From contig JAIPHQ010000008.1 of the NCBI GenBank assembly GCA_021735115.1, positions 1 to 15,063 of the forward strand: DNA of 15,063 nucleotides. Direction: 5' to 3'. Position 1 is the stretch's first letter; the number at the start of each line of letters is the position of its first letter. Source of the stretch: Candidatus Omnitrophota bacterium (lineage in GTDB: Bacteria > Omnitrophota > Koll11 > Duberdicusellales > 4484-171). Under the pieces are notes generated by a model that saw only the letters and a list, made by a program, of their open reading frames with translations, made no database searches and was not told where the DNA came from. The position numbers and the translations under genes were made by a program. Below are positions 1 to 8,045 of the stretch, in pieces.

Positions 1-11
1 TGAGTTACCAT
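1..11 (-). CDS. Start of an unidentified gene, cut by window edge
   Basis: An ATG at bases 11-9 directly follows the TAA stop (14-12) of the zinc-ribbon gene. A good Shine-Dalgarno core, GAGGT, lies six bases before it, inside the last codons of that gene. Only the codons for Met-Val-Thr are inside the window, so nothing can be said about the product. It is inferred to be the next gene of the exb-like operon because the two genes are directly adjacent and the ribosome site is embedded in the previous gene. Confidence 0.5.
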
Positions 12-236
12 TTACTTACCTCGGTTTAAACTTTCGCAGTCAGGACACCTCCAATATCCGTCCCGGCTATTTATAAAAGAAAAAGTTCCGCATGTTTCAC
101 ACTTTTTCTTTATTAACTCAACTTTTTTCTCTTTTTTAATAAAAAGCCGGTTATTCAACCAATAGAGAATAAAATAAGTTACAAGCAGTATATCAAGTAA
201 AAACCCTATAAAAATAGCAATATCTACAATTATCAT
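12..236 (-). CDS. Small single-pass membrane protein with C-terminal zinc ribbon
   Basis: The 74-residue protein has one hydrophobic segment (about residues 4-27), a short lysine-rich linker, and a C-terminal zinc-ribbon pattern with Cys46-x2-Cys49 and Cys64-x2-Cys67. This predicts a membrane-anchored protein with a small metal-binding domain on the side carrying the positive charges, probably the cytoplasm. Its ATG overlaps the TGA of the TonB-like gene as ATGA, so the two are translationally coupled and cotranscribed. No named family is recognised. Such ribbons often mediate protein or nucleic-acid contacts, but no function can be assigned here. The start is well fixed by the overlap. Confidence 0.75.
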   Translation of the reverse strand: MIIVDIAIFIGFLLDILLVTYFILYWLNNRLFIKKEKKVELIKKKCETCGTFSFINSRDGYWRCPDCESLNRGK

Positions 237-784
237 TTTACTAAAACGTCAAATTTTGTCCAGAAAAATTTTTTTTCTAAAAAATAAGCAGATTCCCTAA
301 GATAATTATGACTAGATAGGCTTTTATGTGAATCTAAAGTAAGTTTTTTTGGATAAAGTAAGATAATTTTACCATAAGGAGAAACTAAAGCTCGATAGGA
401 TAAGGGCTTTGCCTCTCCAGGTAAAAAAGTTTCTTTTTTCCAAAGGAAAAAGATATTATTACTATTTTTTACATATTTTTGAAAAATATCTTTAGATTTT
501 GTATAATCATCTAATTTTTGGTTAAAGGTGTATTCATAATTAGGCTTAGGTAAAGATGCTAAAAAATAATCTTTTCTTGTTTTTTCTGTAGAAAAACTAA
601 CTTCTTGGGGTAGTTTAGTTATTGGTGAACTTGGAGATAGATCTTCGCTGTCAAGGATGTTAGGCCAAGCATATATGTGTGGCTTCTGTTTGTTAGCGAT
701 TGTAAAATTAACCTGTGAAAAAAATAAAATATGAAAAAAAGCTGAAAATAAAAGAAAGATAAAAAGTGTTTTTTTTATTTTCAT
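233..784 (-). CDS. Putative TonB/TolA-like single-pass periplasmic protein
   Basis: The protein has about 183 residues, with one N-terminal membrane anchor (about residues 6-23) after a basic start and a mostly polar remainder expected in the periplasm. It lies 18 bases after exbD, the usual place for tonB or tolA. The last 60 residues (around VSPYGKIILLYP and a helix rich in Leu/Phe) loosely resemble the layout of a TonB C-terminal domain: a GKI-type hairpin, then a helix, then a final strand. I see no clear proline-rich spacer or strong family signature, so the TonB/TolA call rests mainly on context. A TTG three bases upstream (787-785) could also start the frame; ATG at 784 is preferred. 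The end overlaps the next gene by ATGA. Confidence 0.6.
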   Translation of the reverse strand: MKIKKTLFIFLLFSAFFHILFFSQVNFTIANKQKPHIYAWPNILDSEDLSPSSPITKLPQEVSFSTEKTRKDYFLASLPKPNYEYTFNQKLDDYTKSKDIFQKYVKNSNNIFFLWKKETFLPGEAKPLSYRALVSPYGKIILLYPKKLTLDSHKSLSSHNYLRESAYFLEKKFFWTKFDVLVK

Positions 785-802
785 CAATTCATCTAGAAGA
801 AA

Positions 803-1204
803 TTATTGCTCTGAATTAGTTGTTGCGATACCAATTCTATTTATTTTTAAGTTTTTACAAATATCCCAAATCGTAACAATTGTTTCTAAACTAGCTCCCT
901 TATCTGCTTTAATAAAGATAGATTTTATTTCTTTTTGGCGAAGGTAGTTTTCTATTTCCTTGGTTGAGCAAGGATCTCCATTTAGGTAAATTATATCTTC
1001 AGAAGATACAATTAATGTCAATGGCCTTGTGTCTATTGTTTGTGAACTTATTGCTTTAGGTAGTTTTATGTTTATCCCTGGTACAGCGACAAAACTTGAT
1101 GAGAGCATAAAGAATATTAAAAGTAGAAATACACAGTCTACCAATGGCACAATATCCATTTGTTTTAGACCAGCATTTATTTTACTTTCTCTTTTAAACT
1201 TCAT
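803..1204 (-). CDS. exbD: ExbD/TolR-family biopolymer transport protein
   Basis: The protein has 133 residues from the preferred ATG. It has a short cytoplasmic N-terminus, one transmembrane helix (about 19-37) and a periplasmic domain. The helix begins with the family pattern PLVDCVFLLLIFFM, where Asp23 corresponds to the conserved membrane aspartate that carries protons in ExbD/TolR. The rest, including INIKLPKA and a KADKGASLETIV-type segment, matches the family. With ExbB it should form the proton-driven motor powering a TonB- or TolA-type partner. The reading frame also opens at a GTG at 1222, but ATG 1204 has an ideal GGAGGAGG site eight bases upstream, so it is chosen. It overlaps exbB by 11 bases. 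ExbD versus TolR cannot be decided from sequence alone. Confidence 0.9.
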   Translation of the reverse strand: MKFKRESKINAGLKQMDIVPLVDCVFLLLIFFMLSSSFVAVPGINIKLPKAISSQTIDTRPLTLIVSSEDIIYLNGDPCSTKEIENYLRQKEIKSIFIKADKGASLETIVTIWDICKNLKINRIGIATTNSEQ

Positions 1205-1835
1205 CAGAGTAGCCTCCTCCACTTAATATTTCCAAAAGCTCTGTAGAAGCTCTTTCGGCTACCAAAGTTAATAATCTTACTTTGTGGATAAAGTAGTTAT
1301 ACATAATATAAGTCGGAATTGCTACAGAAAGGCCAGCTGCAGTTGTAATTAAAGCTGTCCAAATTCCTCCAGCCAAATCAGTTGGGTTTACCATACCAGC
1401 GGTTTGGGTGACTTGTTCTATAGTATAAAAGCAACTTACCATTCCAATAACAGTGCCAAGCAAACCAAGCAAGGGGCTGATATGAGCTATAGTTCCTAAA
1501 AAGTTAAGATTTTTTTCCAGCTTAGGAACTTCATATAAAGAAGCATTTTCCATAGCTTCTTCTATGGCCTTTTTAGGCTTTTGGTTTTGTGAAAGCCCTG
1601 CTTTTAAGATATTGGTGGCGTAAAATGGTTTTTTTTGGCAAAGTTCGATCGCTTCAGTTATTTTCCCTTTTTTAGTCAAATCCATTATTTGAGAAAGAGG
1701 TGCACTCTTATCTGTGCGTATAGATAGATAAAAGAAAATTCGTTCAAGTATTATTGCAACTGAAAATATAGAACAGAGAATTATTGGTGACATCAGCCAA
1801 AGTAATTGTTTATTTCCTAAGATAAGTTCTTCCAT
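1194..1835 (-). CDS. exbB: ExbB/TolQ/MotA-family proton channel protein
   Basis: The protein has 213 residues and three hydrophobic spans (about 12-35, 112-135 and 155-180). This is the ExbB/TolQ topology with a large cytoplasmic loop between the first and second helix. The signature region ISPLLGLLGTVIGMVSCF around residue 120 is diagnostic of the MotA/TolQ/ExbB family, and the third helix contains the TALITTAAGLSVAIP pattern that lines the channel. It forms the pentameric channel around ExbD in the inner membrane. It begins 21 bases after the TPR gene with a near-perfect AAGGAGGT site (1846-1839), and its end overlaps exbD, so the three genes form one operon. TolQ is the alternative name; the large TPR protein and TonB-like neighbour do not settle the choice. 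Confidence 0.92.
   Translation of the reverse strand: MEELILGNKQLLWLMSPIILCSIFSVAIILERIFFYLSIRTDKSAPLSQIMDLTKKGKITEAIELCQKKPFYATNILKAGLSQNQKPKKAIEEAMENASLYEVPKLEKNLNFLGTIAHISPLLGLLGTVIGMVSCFYTIEQVTQTAGMVNPTDLAGGIWTALITTAAGLSVAIPTYIMYNYFIHKVRLLTLVAERASTELLEILSGGGYSDEV
1213..1220 (-). promoter_or_regulatory. Shine-Dalgarno site fixing the exbD start
   Basis: GGAGGAGG on the minus strand lies inside the exbB C-terminal codons (Gly-Gly-Gly), eight bases before ATG 1204. It lies within the upstream GTG-start version of the frame, which argues that exbD starts at 1204 rather than 1222. Confidence 0.7.
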
Positions 1836-1856
1836 GATACCTCCTTAATTTTGCGA

Positions 1857-4289
1857 TTATTTTTCCAGTTCTTTTAAGCGTATTTTTGCAATTTTTGATT
1901 CTTTAATTTCTAAATCTATAATTTTTCGATACACTTCTTTAGCTTGTTCTATATTATTTTGATCTTCATAAATTTTAGCGATTCGGAAATAAGCCTTTAC
2001 TTTATAGTTGGTTTCGTCGTCATTATTAGTTAATTCGGGGTAGGTATAAATAAGTTTAAAATATTGTTCTATAGCTTCTTGAGATAATCCTTTTTTCTCA
2101 AAACAAAATCCTAAAGCAAATCTTATTTTGGCCGAATCCACTCCTTTTTCTAATGCATGTTTGAAAGCGTCTATGGCTTTTTGGTAATTTTTCATATCTT
2201 TTAAGAGAAACGCTTTGTCTATCAAGGCAATTTCGGCTATTTTTTTTTGGGAATCAACTAATTGTTGATAAACTGCCAAAGCCTCTTCATTTTTTTGCTG
2301 TTGTTGGTAAATTTTAGCAAGGTAAAGTTTACTTTTTAGGCCAAAAGATGTTTGTTGCATTGAACCTTCTTTAAAATATTGTTCTGCCTTGTCGAGATTT
2401 TGTTGACTCCAGGCAAGATGGCCCAAGGCTAATAAAGCTTCTTGGCCGGCTAAACTGGTTTGCGAATTTTGAGCTATCTTTTTGTAATACTTTTCTGCTT
2501 CTTTCAAATTATTTTCGGTTTCATAAATCCCACCCAAATAAAAATTAACTGTAGTAGCATGCTCAGAATTGGGATAAGTTTTTAAGAAATTCTGAAAAAC
2601 TTTTTTGGCTTTGTCAAACTCTTCTAAATTCAGATAAGCTAGCCCGGTGTCAATATAAGCAAGTTCTAAAAATGATTGATTTTTATATTTTTTTATAATT
2701 TGTTGAAAGATTTCTAAGGCATGGCTGTATTTTTCTTGATTAAAAAGACATTTTGCATAAAGGTATTCAGCCTCAGGAATTATTTTTGAGTCAGGATATT
2801 TATCGATAAGTTCATTGAGTATTTTTTCAGCTTCTTTATATTTATCCTGTGAAAAATAACCAACAGCTAGATAATATTTTGCCTCAGGTATTAATTTTGA
2901 ATTAGGAAAACTTGTAGTGAGGTTACGAAAAGCTAAAGATGCTTTATTTAACATCTTCTCTTTTATAAATACTATTCCGATTTGGAATTGAAGGTAATCA
3001 GCATATAAGGTGTTAGGGTAGTCTTCGATTAGTTGATTGTAGATATCTAAAGCCTTTTGATGTTGATCAGACTCTTGATAAGCATCGGCTATTTGGATTT
3101 GAGAACTTACTTTTACAGCTGGATCATCGCTATACTCTAAAGTTTTTTTAAATTCTTCTATAGCTTTTTTGTAATCATTATTTTTTAAATAACACCAAGC
3201 TAAACCGTAGTGGGCCTTATTTCTTATTTGGGAATATTTTGGTTCTGAAAATTTTTTTAAAACTGTACTATAGGTCGAAAGAGAGTCATTTATTCTCCCC
3301 ATTTCATATAAAATATCTCCTTTTTTTAGGTAGCTTTGAGCTAAAAATTTTCCTTCTGGGTATTTATCAAGATAAATACTAAAGGTTTCTAGCGCTTGGA
3401 TTTGGTCATTAATGCTAAAGTAGTATAACCCTTGTAAAAATAATCTCAGTTGATCTTCGACTATTTTATCAATAGTCCTTTTGGCTAAAACAGCTTCTTT
3501 TTGTTCAATATAAGTTAAGCCTAGTCCTCGGTAAGTTAAATCACGTAAGTTATTGCTATTAGCATGGGCGAGAGATTTTTTGTAAGAGTCTATAGCTTCT
3601 TTGAAATTATTTCTTTTTCGATAAGCATCGGCCAGATAAAGATATATACGGTCTTTGATTTTTGTTTGGGGATTATTTTTTAAATATTCTTTTACTGAAG
3701 AAATTATTTTATGAAAATTAGTTTCTTTGCTGTAAATTTGAAGAAGATTTTGGTAAGAAAGATCAATTAAATCTTGTTGACTGGCTTCTTTAATTATGTT
3801 TTCTAGATTTAATTCTGCTTTTTTTAATTGTTCTGTTTCAAGATACGATAATGCTTGAAGATATTTTGCTTGTTGATATAGGTTTGTTTGGTTATTTTTT
3901 GTTATATTTTCAAGCTGATTTAAACAACTTGAAAAATCCTTTTTTTCAAAAAATATTTTTGCCAACCAATAATAAATATGATTTTTTAGTTCAGGAATTT
4001 CTTGTTTTTTTAATTTTTCTAGTTCTTCTAAGCTTTCTGAATACTTTTGTTGATAATAAAGGCACTTAGCGATATAAAGCTTTGCTTTTGGAGCTAGTGG
4101 GCTTTGAGAGAAATCCTTAATAAAATTTCTAAATAAGGATAAAGAAGCTTGATAGAATTTATCAGAAAAAGCCCCCGATGCTATTTGAAACTTTTCTTGA
4201 GCTGAGCTACTATCTTTAGAAAAAACAAAAGATGAAGGCATAGAAATCAATAAAAAGAATATGAAAATGATTTTTACTAGTTTTTTCAT
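1857..4289 (-). CDS. Large exported tetratricopeptide-repeat protein
   Basis: The protein has about 810 residues from ATG 4289, with a clear N-terminal signal peptide (MKK, then a hydrophobic stretch ending near SSFVFS). Almost the whole mature length is TPR helix pairs, many in the YbgF/BamD style with repeated YPDSK/YPNSK-type turns and A-x-Y-x-x-A-x-x-x-F patterns. At least a dozen repeats are visible. It should act in the periplasm, or on the outer face of a membrane, as a protein-interaction scaffold. Its place directly upstream of exbB-exbD recalls the TPR protein CpoB/YbgF encoded beside tolQRA, though it is about three times longer. A TTG at 4301 is the other possible start, preceded by GGTGAT; the ATG gives the more typical signal peptide. 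No enzymatic domain is seen. Confidence 0.88.
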   Translation of the reverse strand: MKKLVKIIFIFFLLISMPSSFVFSKDSSSAQEKFQIASGAFSDKFYQASLSLFRNFIKDFSQSPLAPKAKLYIAKCLYYQQKYSESLEELEKLKKQEIPELKNHIYYWLAKIFFEKKDFSSCLNQLENITKNNQTNLYQQAKYLQALSYLETEQLKKAELNLENIIKEASQQDLIDLSYQNLLQIYSKETNFHKIISSVKEYLKNNPQTKIKDRIYLYLADAYRKRNNFKEAIDSYKKSLAHANSNNLRDLTYRGLGLTYIEQKEAVLAKRTIDKIVEDQLRLFLQGLYYFSINDQIQALETFSIYLDKYPEGKFLAQSYLKKGDILYEMGRINDSLSTYSTVLKKFSEPKYSQIRNKAHYGLAWCYLKNNDYKKAIEEFKKTLEYSDDPAVKVSSQIQIADAYQESDQHQKALDIYNQLIEDYPNTLYADYLQFQIGIVFIKEKMLNKASLAFRNLTTSFPNSKLIPEAKYYLAVGYFSQDKYKEAEKILNELIDKYPDSKIIPEAEYLYAKCLFNQEKYSHALEIFQQIIKKYKNQSFLELAYIDTGLAYLNLEEFDKAKKVFQNFLKTYPNSEHATTVNFYLGGIYETENNLKEAEKYYKKIAQNSQTSLAGQEALLALGHLAWSQQNLDKAEQYFKEGSMQQTSFGLKSKLYLAKIYQQQQKNEEALAVYQQLVDSQKKIAEIALIDKAFLLKDMKNYQKAIDAFKHALEKGVDSAKIRFALGFCFEKKGLSQEAIEQYFKLIYTYPELTNNDDETNYKVKAYFRIAKIYEDQNNIEQAKEVYRKIIDLEIKESKIAKIRLKELEK

Positions 4290-4317
4290 TAGCTTTACCA
4301 AATATTATCACCAATTA

Positions 4318-4338
4318 GGTTTCTGTCAAACAGAAGCT
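4318..4338 (-). other. Short hairpin between uvrA and the TPR gene
   Basis: TTCTGT and ACAGAA form a perfect six-base stem around a three-base loop (4321-4335), extendable by wobble and G-C pairs. It lies in the 44- to 56-base gap after the uvrA stop. No run of U follows on the minus strand, so it is not a standard intrinsic terminator. It may slow decay or reduce readthrough, or mean nothing. Confidence 0.3.
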
Positions 4339-4345
4339 TAATAAG

Positions 4346-7132
4346 TTAAAAGATTTCTTTTAAAAAATTTCCGGTATAAGATTTTTTTGACTTAATTATT
4401 TTTTCAGGGCCCCCACAACTAATTAATTTGCCTCCATTTTCTCCGCCCTCTGGACCTAAATCAATAATATAATCAGCACATTTTATTACATCTAAGTTAT
4501 GTTCAATTATACAAATTGTGTTTTTTTTATCCACTAATTTTTGAAGTACAAAAAGAAGTTTTTTAATATCTTCAAAATGTAGGCCAGTAGTTGGTTCATC
4601 AAGGATATAAAGGGTTTTCCCAGTTGCTTTTTTGCGCAGTTGTGATGCTAGTTTTATCCTTTGAGCTTCTCCACCTGACAATGTAGTTGCTGGTTGCCCC
4701 AATTTTATATAACCTAAGCCCACGTCTTTTATAGTCTGTAAAATGTTGGTTATTGAGGGGATATTGCTAAAAAGCTGATAAGCTTGGTCTAAATTCATGT
4801 CTAGGACATCAGAAATGTTTTTTCCTTTATATTTTACCTCTAAAGTTTGTTTGTTAAATCTTTGTCCTTGGCAAACCTCACAAGGAATATAAATATCTGG
4901 TAAAAAATGCATTTCAATTTTTTTTGTCCCCTCACCGCGACAAGCTTGACAGCGGCCGCCAGAAAGGTTAAAGCTAAATCGGGATTTTTTAAAACCTCTC
5001 GCTCGTGCTTCAGGTAATTTACTAAAAAGTTCTCTGATTGGAGTAAGAACGCCGGTATAAGTAGCAGGATTAGAGCGTGGGGTTCTGCCAATTGGGGATT
5101 GATCAACAATAATTACCTTGTCAATATTTTTTAGGCCGTTAATTTTTTTAAATTTTCCTGGTTTAAGGCGTGAATTATAGATATTCTTTGCTAAAGCTCG
5201 ATATAGTATATCTTCTACCAATGTAGATTTTCCCGATCCAGAGACACCAGTTACGCAAATAAAATTTTCTAAAGGAAACTTTACATCTATTTTTTTTAAA
5301 TTATGTTCGCAAGCTCCTTTTATCTCAAGATAGGGTTTGTTTTTGTAGTCTCTACGTTTTTTGGGCATTTTAATTTCTTTTTTTTGGCTAAGGTATTGGC
5401 CAGTTAAAGATTTGGATTTTTTTATACCATTTACCTTACCAGCATAAACCACTTCCCCTCCATTGATTCCAGCAGCGGGCCCTAAATCGATAATATAATC
5501 AGCAGCGTTGATCATTTGCTTATCATGTTCGACAACAATTACTGTATTTCCTAATTCTTTTAATTTTTTTAATGTTTTAATTAAATTTTTATCATCACGG
5601 GGATGGAGTCCAATGGTTGGTTCATCAAGAATGTAAATTACGCCTGAAAGAGCAGAGCCAACCTGGGTGGCTAATCTTATTCGTTGTGCCTCTCCTCCGG
5701 ATAGCGTAGAGCTAAGCCGATCTAGGCAAATATAAGATAGGCCTACAGTCAAGCAAAATTGCAGCCTTTTTTTTATTTCTTTTATGATTTCATCAGCAAT
5801 TTTTTTCTCAGAGCTATCAAGTTTTAGTTTTGTAAAGAAAATAAAAGCAGCTTTAATATTCATCTGTAAGATCTCCCAGATGCTGTATTTTTCTATGGAT
5901 ACAGAAAGAGCCTCTTTTTTTAGCCGCATTCCTTTGCAATTAGGACAAGGTAGTTTTGACATATAGCTTGCAATATCATGCTTGCGGTATTGAGATTCTG
6001 TTTTATTAAATATTCTTTCTAGATGAGGGATAACCCCTTCATAGGGCTTTGACCAAGTATAGATATCTTGGCTGCCATAAAGAATAATTTTTTGTATTTT
6101 TTTAGAAAGCTTTTTAAAGGGAGTATCCATGGATACATTAAGTTCAGAAGCTAATTCTTTTAAGAGGGCACGATAGTACATCATAGAACCCCTGCTCCCA
6201 CGCCTAAAAGGTTCAATTGCTCCTTGGGAGAGGCTTTTGTTTCTATCGGGAATAATTAAATCAGGATCGAATTCAAGATGGATTCCCAGGCCCTTGCAAG
6301 CCGGACAAGCTCCATAAGGAGAATTAAAAGAAAAAAGCCTGGGCTCAAGCTTAGGAAAAGATATTTGACAATAAGCGCAATTTAGATGAGTGTTAAATAG
6401 AGTTTCGTCATTTTTGGTCAGATTATAAATTAAAAGGTAACCTTGAGAGTATTTGATGGCTGTTTCAATAGAAGAAGCTATTCTTTTTCTATATTTTTTT
6501 GATATTTTAATTCTATCAACTAAGATTTCAATATCATGTATTTTGTAGCGATTAATTTTGATTTTTTCATCTAAATTGTAGATTTTTTTATCAATTCTTA
6601 TTCGAGAGAAGCCTTCTTTCAATAGTTTTTCGAATAAAGCTTGGTAGCTACCCTTTTTACCGCGGATAATAGGTGAAAGGATAAATACTTTGTTGTCTTG
6701 GGATGACCTTATTACTTGATCAATTATTTGTTGTGGGGTTTGTTTGGATATTTGCCGCCCACAGCTAGGACAGTGGGGTTTCCCAATTCTTGCATATAAT
6801 AGGCGCAGGTAGTCATAAATTTCGGTTTGGGTGGCGACAATTGAACGCAGTGAACCTCCAGCTTTTTTTTGTTCGATAGCGATTGCTGGCGAAAGTCCTT
6901 CAATGTGCTCTAAATTAGGTTTTTGAAGTTGTTCGAGAAATTGCCTAGCATAGCTAGATAAGCTCTCTACGTAGCGACGTTGTCCTTCGGCATAGATGGT
7001 ATCAAAGGCTAGGGATGATTTTCCTGAACCGGAAAGGCCGGTAATTACAGTTATTTTGTTTTTAGGGATTTTAACATTAATATTTTTTAAATTATGTTCT
7101 TTTGCCCCTTTTATCGTTATGTAATTATACAT
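4346..7132 (-). CDS. uvrA: UvrABC excinuclease subunit A
   Basis: The protein has 928 residues, close to the usual 940 or so. UvrA is the DNA-damage sensor of nucleotide excision repair and loads UvrB. Two ABC ATPase modules are present: Walker A GLSGSGKSS (near residue 33) and GVSGSGKST (near 630), two LSGGEAQRI signatures, and Walker B ILDEPTIGLHPRD and ILDEPTTGLHFED. Zinc-finger cysteines are visible in HCPSCGRQ, CAYCQISFP with CPACKGLG, and CQACRGEG with CEVCQGQRF. The stretch QKKAGGSLRSIVATQTEIYD differs a little from the common [20 protein letters not shown] form but keeps the R-S-x-V-x-T-x-TEIYD core. The start codon's weak AGGA site comes from the last copy of the upstream heptad repeat. 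Confidence 0.98.
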   Translation of the reverse strand: MYNYITIKGAKEHNLKNINVKIPKNKITVITGLSGSGKSSLAFDTIYAEGQRRYVESLSSYARQFLEQLQKPNLEHIEGLSPAIAIEQKKAGGSLRSIVATQTEIYDYLRLLYARIGKPHCPSCGRQISKQTPQQIIDQVIRSSQDNKVFILSPIIRGKKGSYQALFEKLLKEGFSRIRIDKKIYNLDEKIKINRYKIHDIEILVDRIKISKKYRKRIASSIETAIKYSQGYLLIYNLTKNDETLFNTHLNCAYCQISFPKLEPRLFSFNSPYGACPACKGLGIHLEFDPDLIIPDRNKSLSQGAIEPFRRGSRGSMMYYRALLKELASELNVSMDTPFKKLSKKIQKIILYGSQDIYTWSKPYEGVIPHLERIFNKTESQYRKHDIASYMSKLPCPNCKGMRLKKEALSVSIEKYSIWEILQMNIKAAFIFFTKLKLDSSEKKIADEIIKEIKKRLQFCLTVGLSYICLDRLSSTLSGGEAQRIRLATQVGSALSGVIYILDEPTIGLHPRDDKNLIKTLKKLKELGNTVIVVEHDKQMINAADYIIDLGPAAGINGGEVVYAGKVNGIKKSKSLTGQYLSQKKEIKMPKKRRDYKNKPYLEIKGACEHNLKKIDVKFPLENFICVTGVSGSGKSTLVEDILYRALAKNIYNSRLKPGKFKKINGLKNIDKVIIVDQSPIGRTPRSNPATYTGVLTPIRELFSKLPEARARGFKKSRFSFNLSGGRCQACRGEGTKKIEMHFLPDIYIPCEVCQGQRFNKQTLEVKYKGKNISDVLDMNLDQAYQLFSNIPSITNILQTIKDVGLGYIKLGQPATTLSGGEAQRIKLASQLRKKATGKTLYILDEPTTGLHFEDIKKLLFVLQKLVDKKNTICIIEHNLDVIKCADYIIDLGPEGGENGGKLISCGGPEKIIKSKKSYTGNFLKEIF

Positions 7133-7137
7133 ATTTA

Positions 7138-7204
7138 GTCCTATGTCCTATGTCCTATGTCCTATGTCTTTGTGTAGACTTTGGACTTAGGACTTTGGAC
7201 TTTA
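7138..7204. repeat. Inverted array of 7-base repeats between nadX and uvrA
   Basis: On the plus strand, four exact tandem copies of ctatgtc (7141-7168) are followed by a spacer and then by gactttg, gacttag, gactttg and gacttta (7177-7204). The reverse complement of the right-hand unit (caaagtc) matches the left-hand unit (ctatgtc) at five of seven positions, so the two halves form one imperfect dyad with heptad register. It fills almost all of the nadX-uvrA gap. The uvrA Shine-Dalgarno (AGGA in the minus-strand unit ATAGGAC) lies inside it. Confidence 0.85.
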
Positions 7205-7206
7205 AG

Positions 7207-8010
7207 TTAGCTTCCTATTTTTACGGAAGAAAAAATTTTCTCAAGTAATGTTTGAGTTGAAAGAATTGTCAAAGCGCTTGTTTTAGGATTTATTTTTGAA
7301 GAAGCATTTTCAACTTCTATTTTTATTTTAGCTTCATCCGCTATAGCTTCGATTTTATGGATGTTTTTTTTAATTTTAGGATTTAATTTTATCATAACTT
7401 TAACTTTATCATATTTAGAAGCTAAAAGTAAAGTGGCAGCGACATTAATATTTTTAGGAAAATATTTTGTAGCTTCAGCAACGTTTCCTGAAAAAATAAT
7501 AGTTGGTTTTTTTATTTTATCTATATTTATCTTTTTATTTTTTAAATAAGCAGCTCCAGTTAAACCTGCGGGCGGCTTAGATGTTGTAATAGTTAATTTT
7601 TTTATATTGCCTTTAGCTAAAGCTGATAAGCCATCTACTCCGGTGATTGCTCCTGAAGGTATATATAAATTTATATTTTTTTCTTGAATTTCTTTTAGTA
7701 TTTGTAAATCTTTTATTATTGCTCCTACACTTAAGATAATTACATCTTTTTTATATTTTAAATTTTGTTTTATGATTTGGCTGGCAGCAGTTTGTGAAGC
7801 AGTTTCGATTACCAAATCTACTTCTTTTATTAAATTATTTATAGTTTTTATTTTTGCTTTTTTTAATAATTTTTTATTAAGTGAAGTTGCTGCTGTTTTT
7901 CTTTTATCGGCTAAAGTTGTAAGAGAGGCGTATTTAGGTAAATTTCTATCGATAAATAAAGCAATACCTTCTCCAATAGCACCACAACCGACTAGGCCTA
8001 TTTTTTTCAT
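7207..8010 (-). CDS. nadX: L-aspartate dehydrogenase (NAD biosynthesis)
   Basis: The protein has 267 residues. L-aspartate dehydrogenase oxidises aspartate to iminoaspartate with NAD(P)+, giving the substrate of quinolinate synthase NadA without needing oxygen or fumarate as NadB does. The N-terminal Rossmann motif GCGAIG is at residues 8-13. The family-specific SGAITGVDGLSALAKG followed by a TTSKPPAGL-type segment is present, then FSGNVAEATKYFPKNINVAATL and the C-terminal NPKTSALTILS motif. An AGAGGAGAT site precedes ATG 8010. It follows panC by 35 bases, and nadE lies three genes upstream, so NAD synthesis is a theme of this block. NadA and NadC are not in the window. Confidence 0.93.
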   Translation of the reverse strand: MKKIGLVGCGAIGEGIALFIDRNLPKYASLTTLADKRKTAATSLNKKLLKKAKIKTINNLIKEVDLVIETASQTAASQIIKQNLKYKKDVIILSVGAIIKDLQILKEIQEKNINLYIPSGAITGVDGLSALAKGNIKKLTITTSKPPAGLTGAAYLKNKKINIDKIKKPTIIFSGNVAEATKYFPKNINVAATLLLASKYDKVKVMIKLNPKIKKNIHKIEAIADEAKIKIEVENASSKINPKTSALTILSTQTLLEKIFSSVKIGS

Positions 8011-8045
8011 GCTTATCTCCTCTTTTTTTTAAACGCAAATAAACG

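Noticed and set aside
4840..5109. 89-codon minus-strand ORF within uvrA in another frame
   Set aside because: It is fully inside the strongly conserved uvrA frame with no independent signal.
7138..7204. CRISPR array
   Set aside because: The repeats are 7 bases with no spacers and no cas genes are nearby; it is a tandem/inverted heptad array.
7772..8032. 86-codon plus-strand ORF opposite nadX (and similar plus-strand ORFs opposite the TPR gene, uvrA and exbD)
   Set aside because: These lie antisense to confidently identified genes, lack ribosome sites and have hydrophobic shadow composition.
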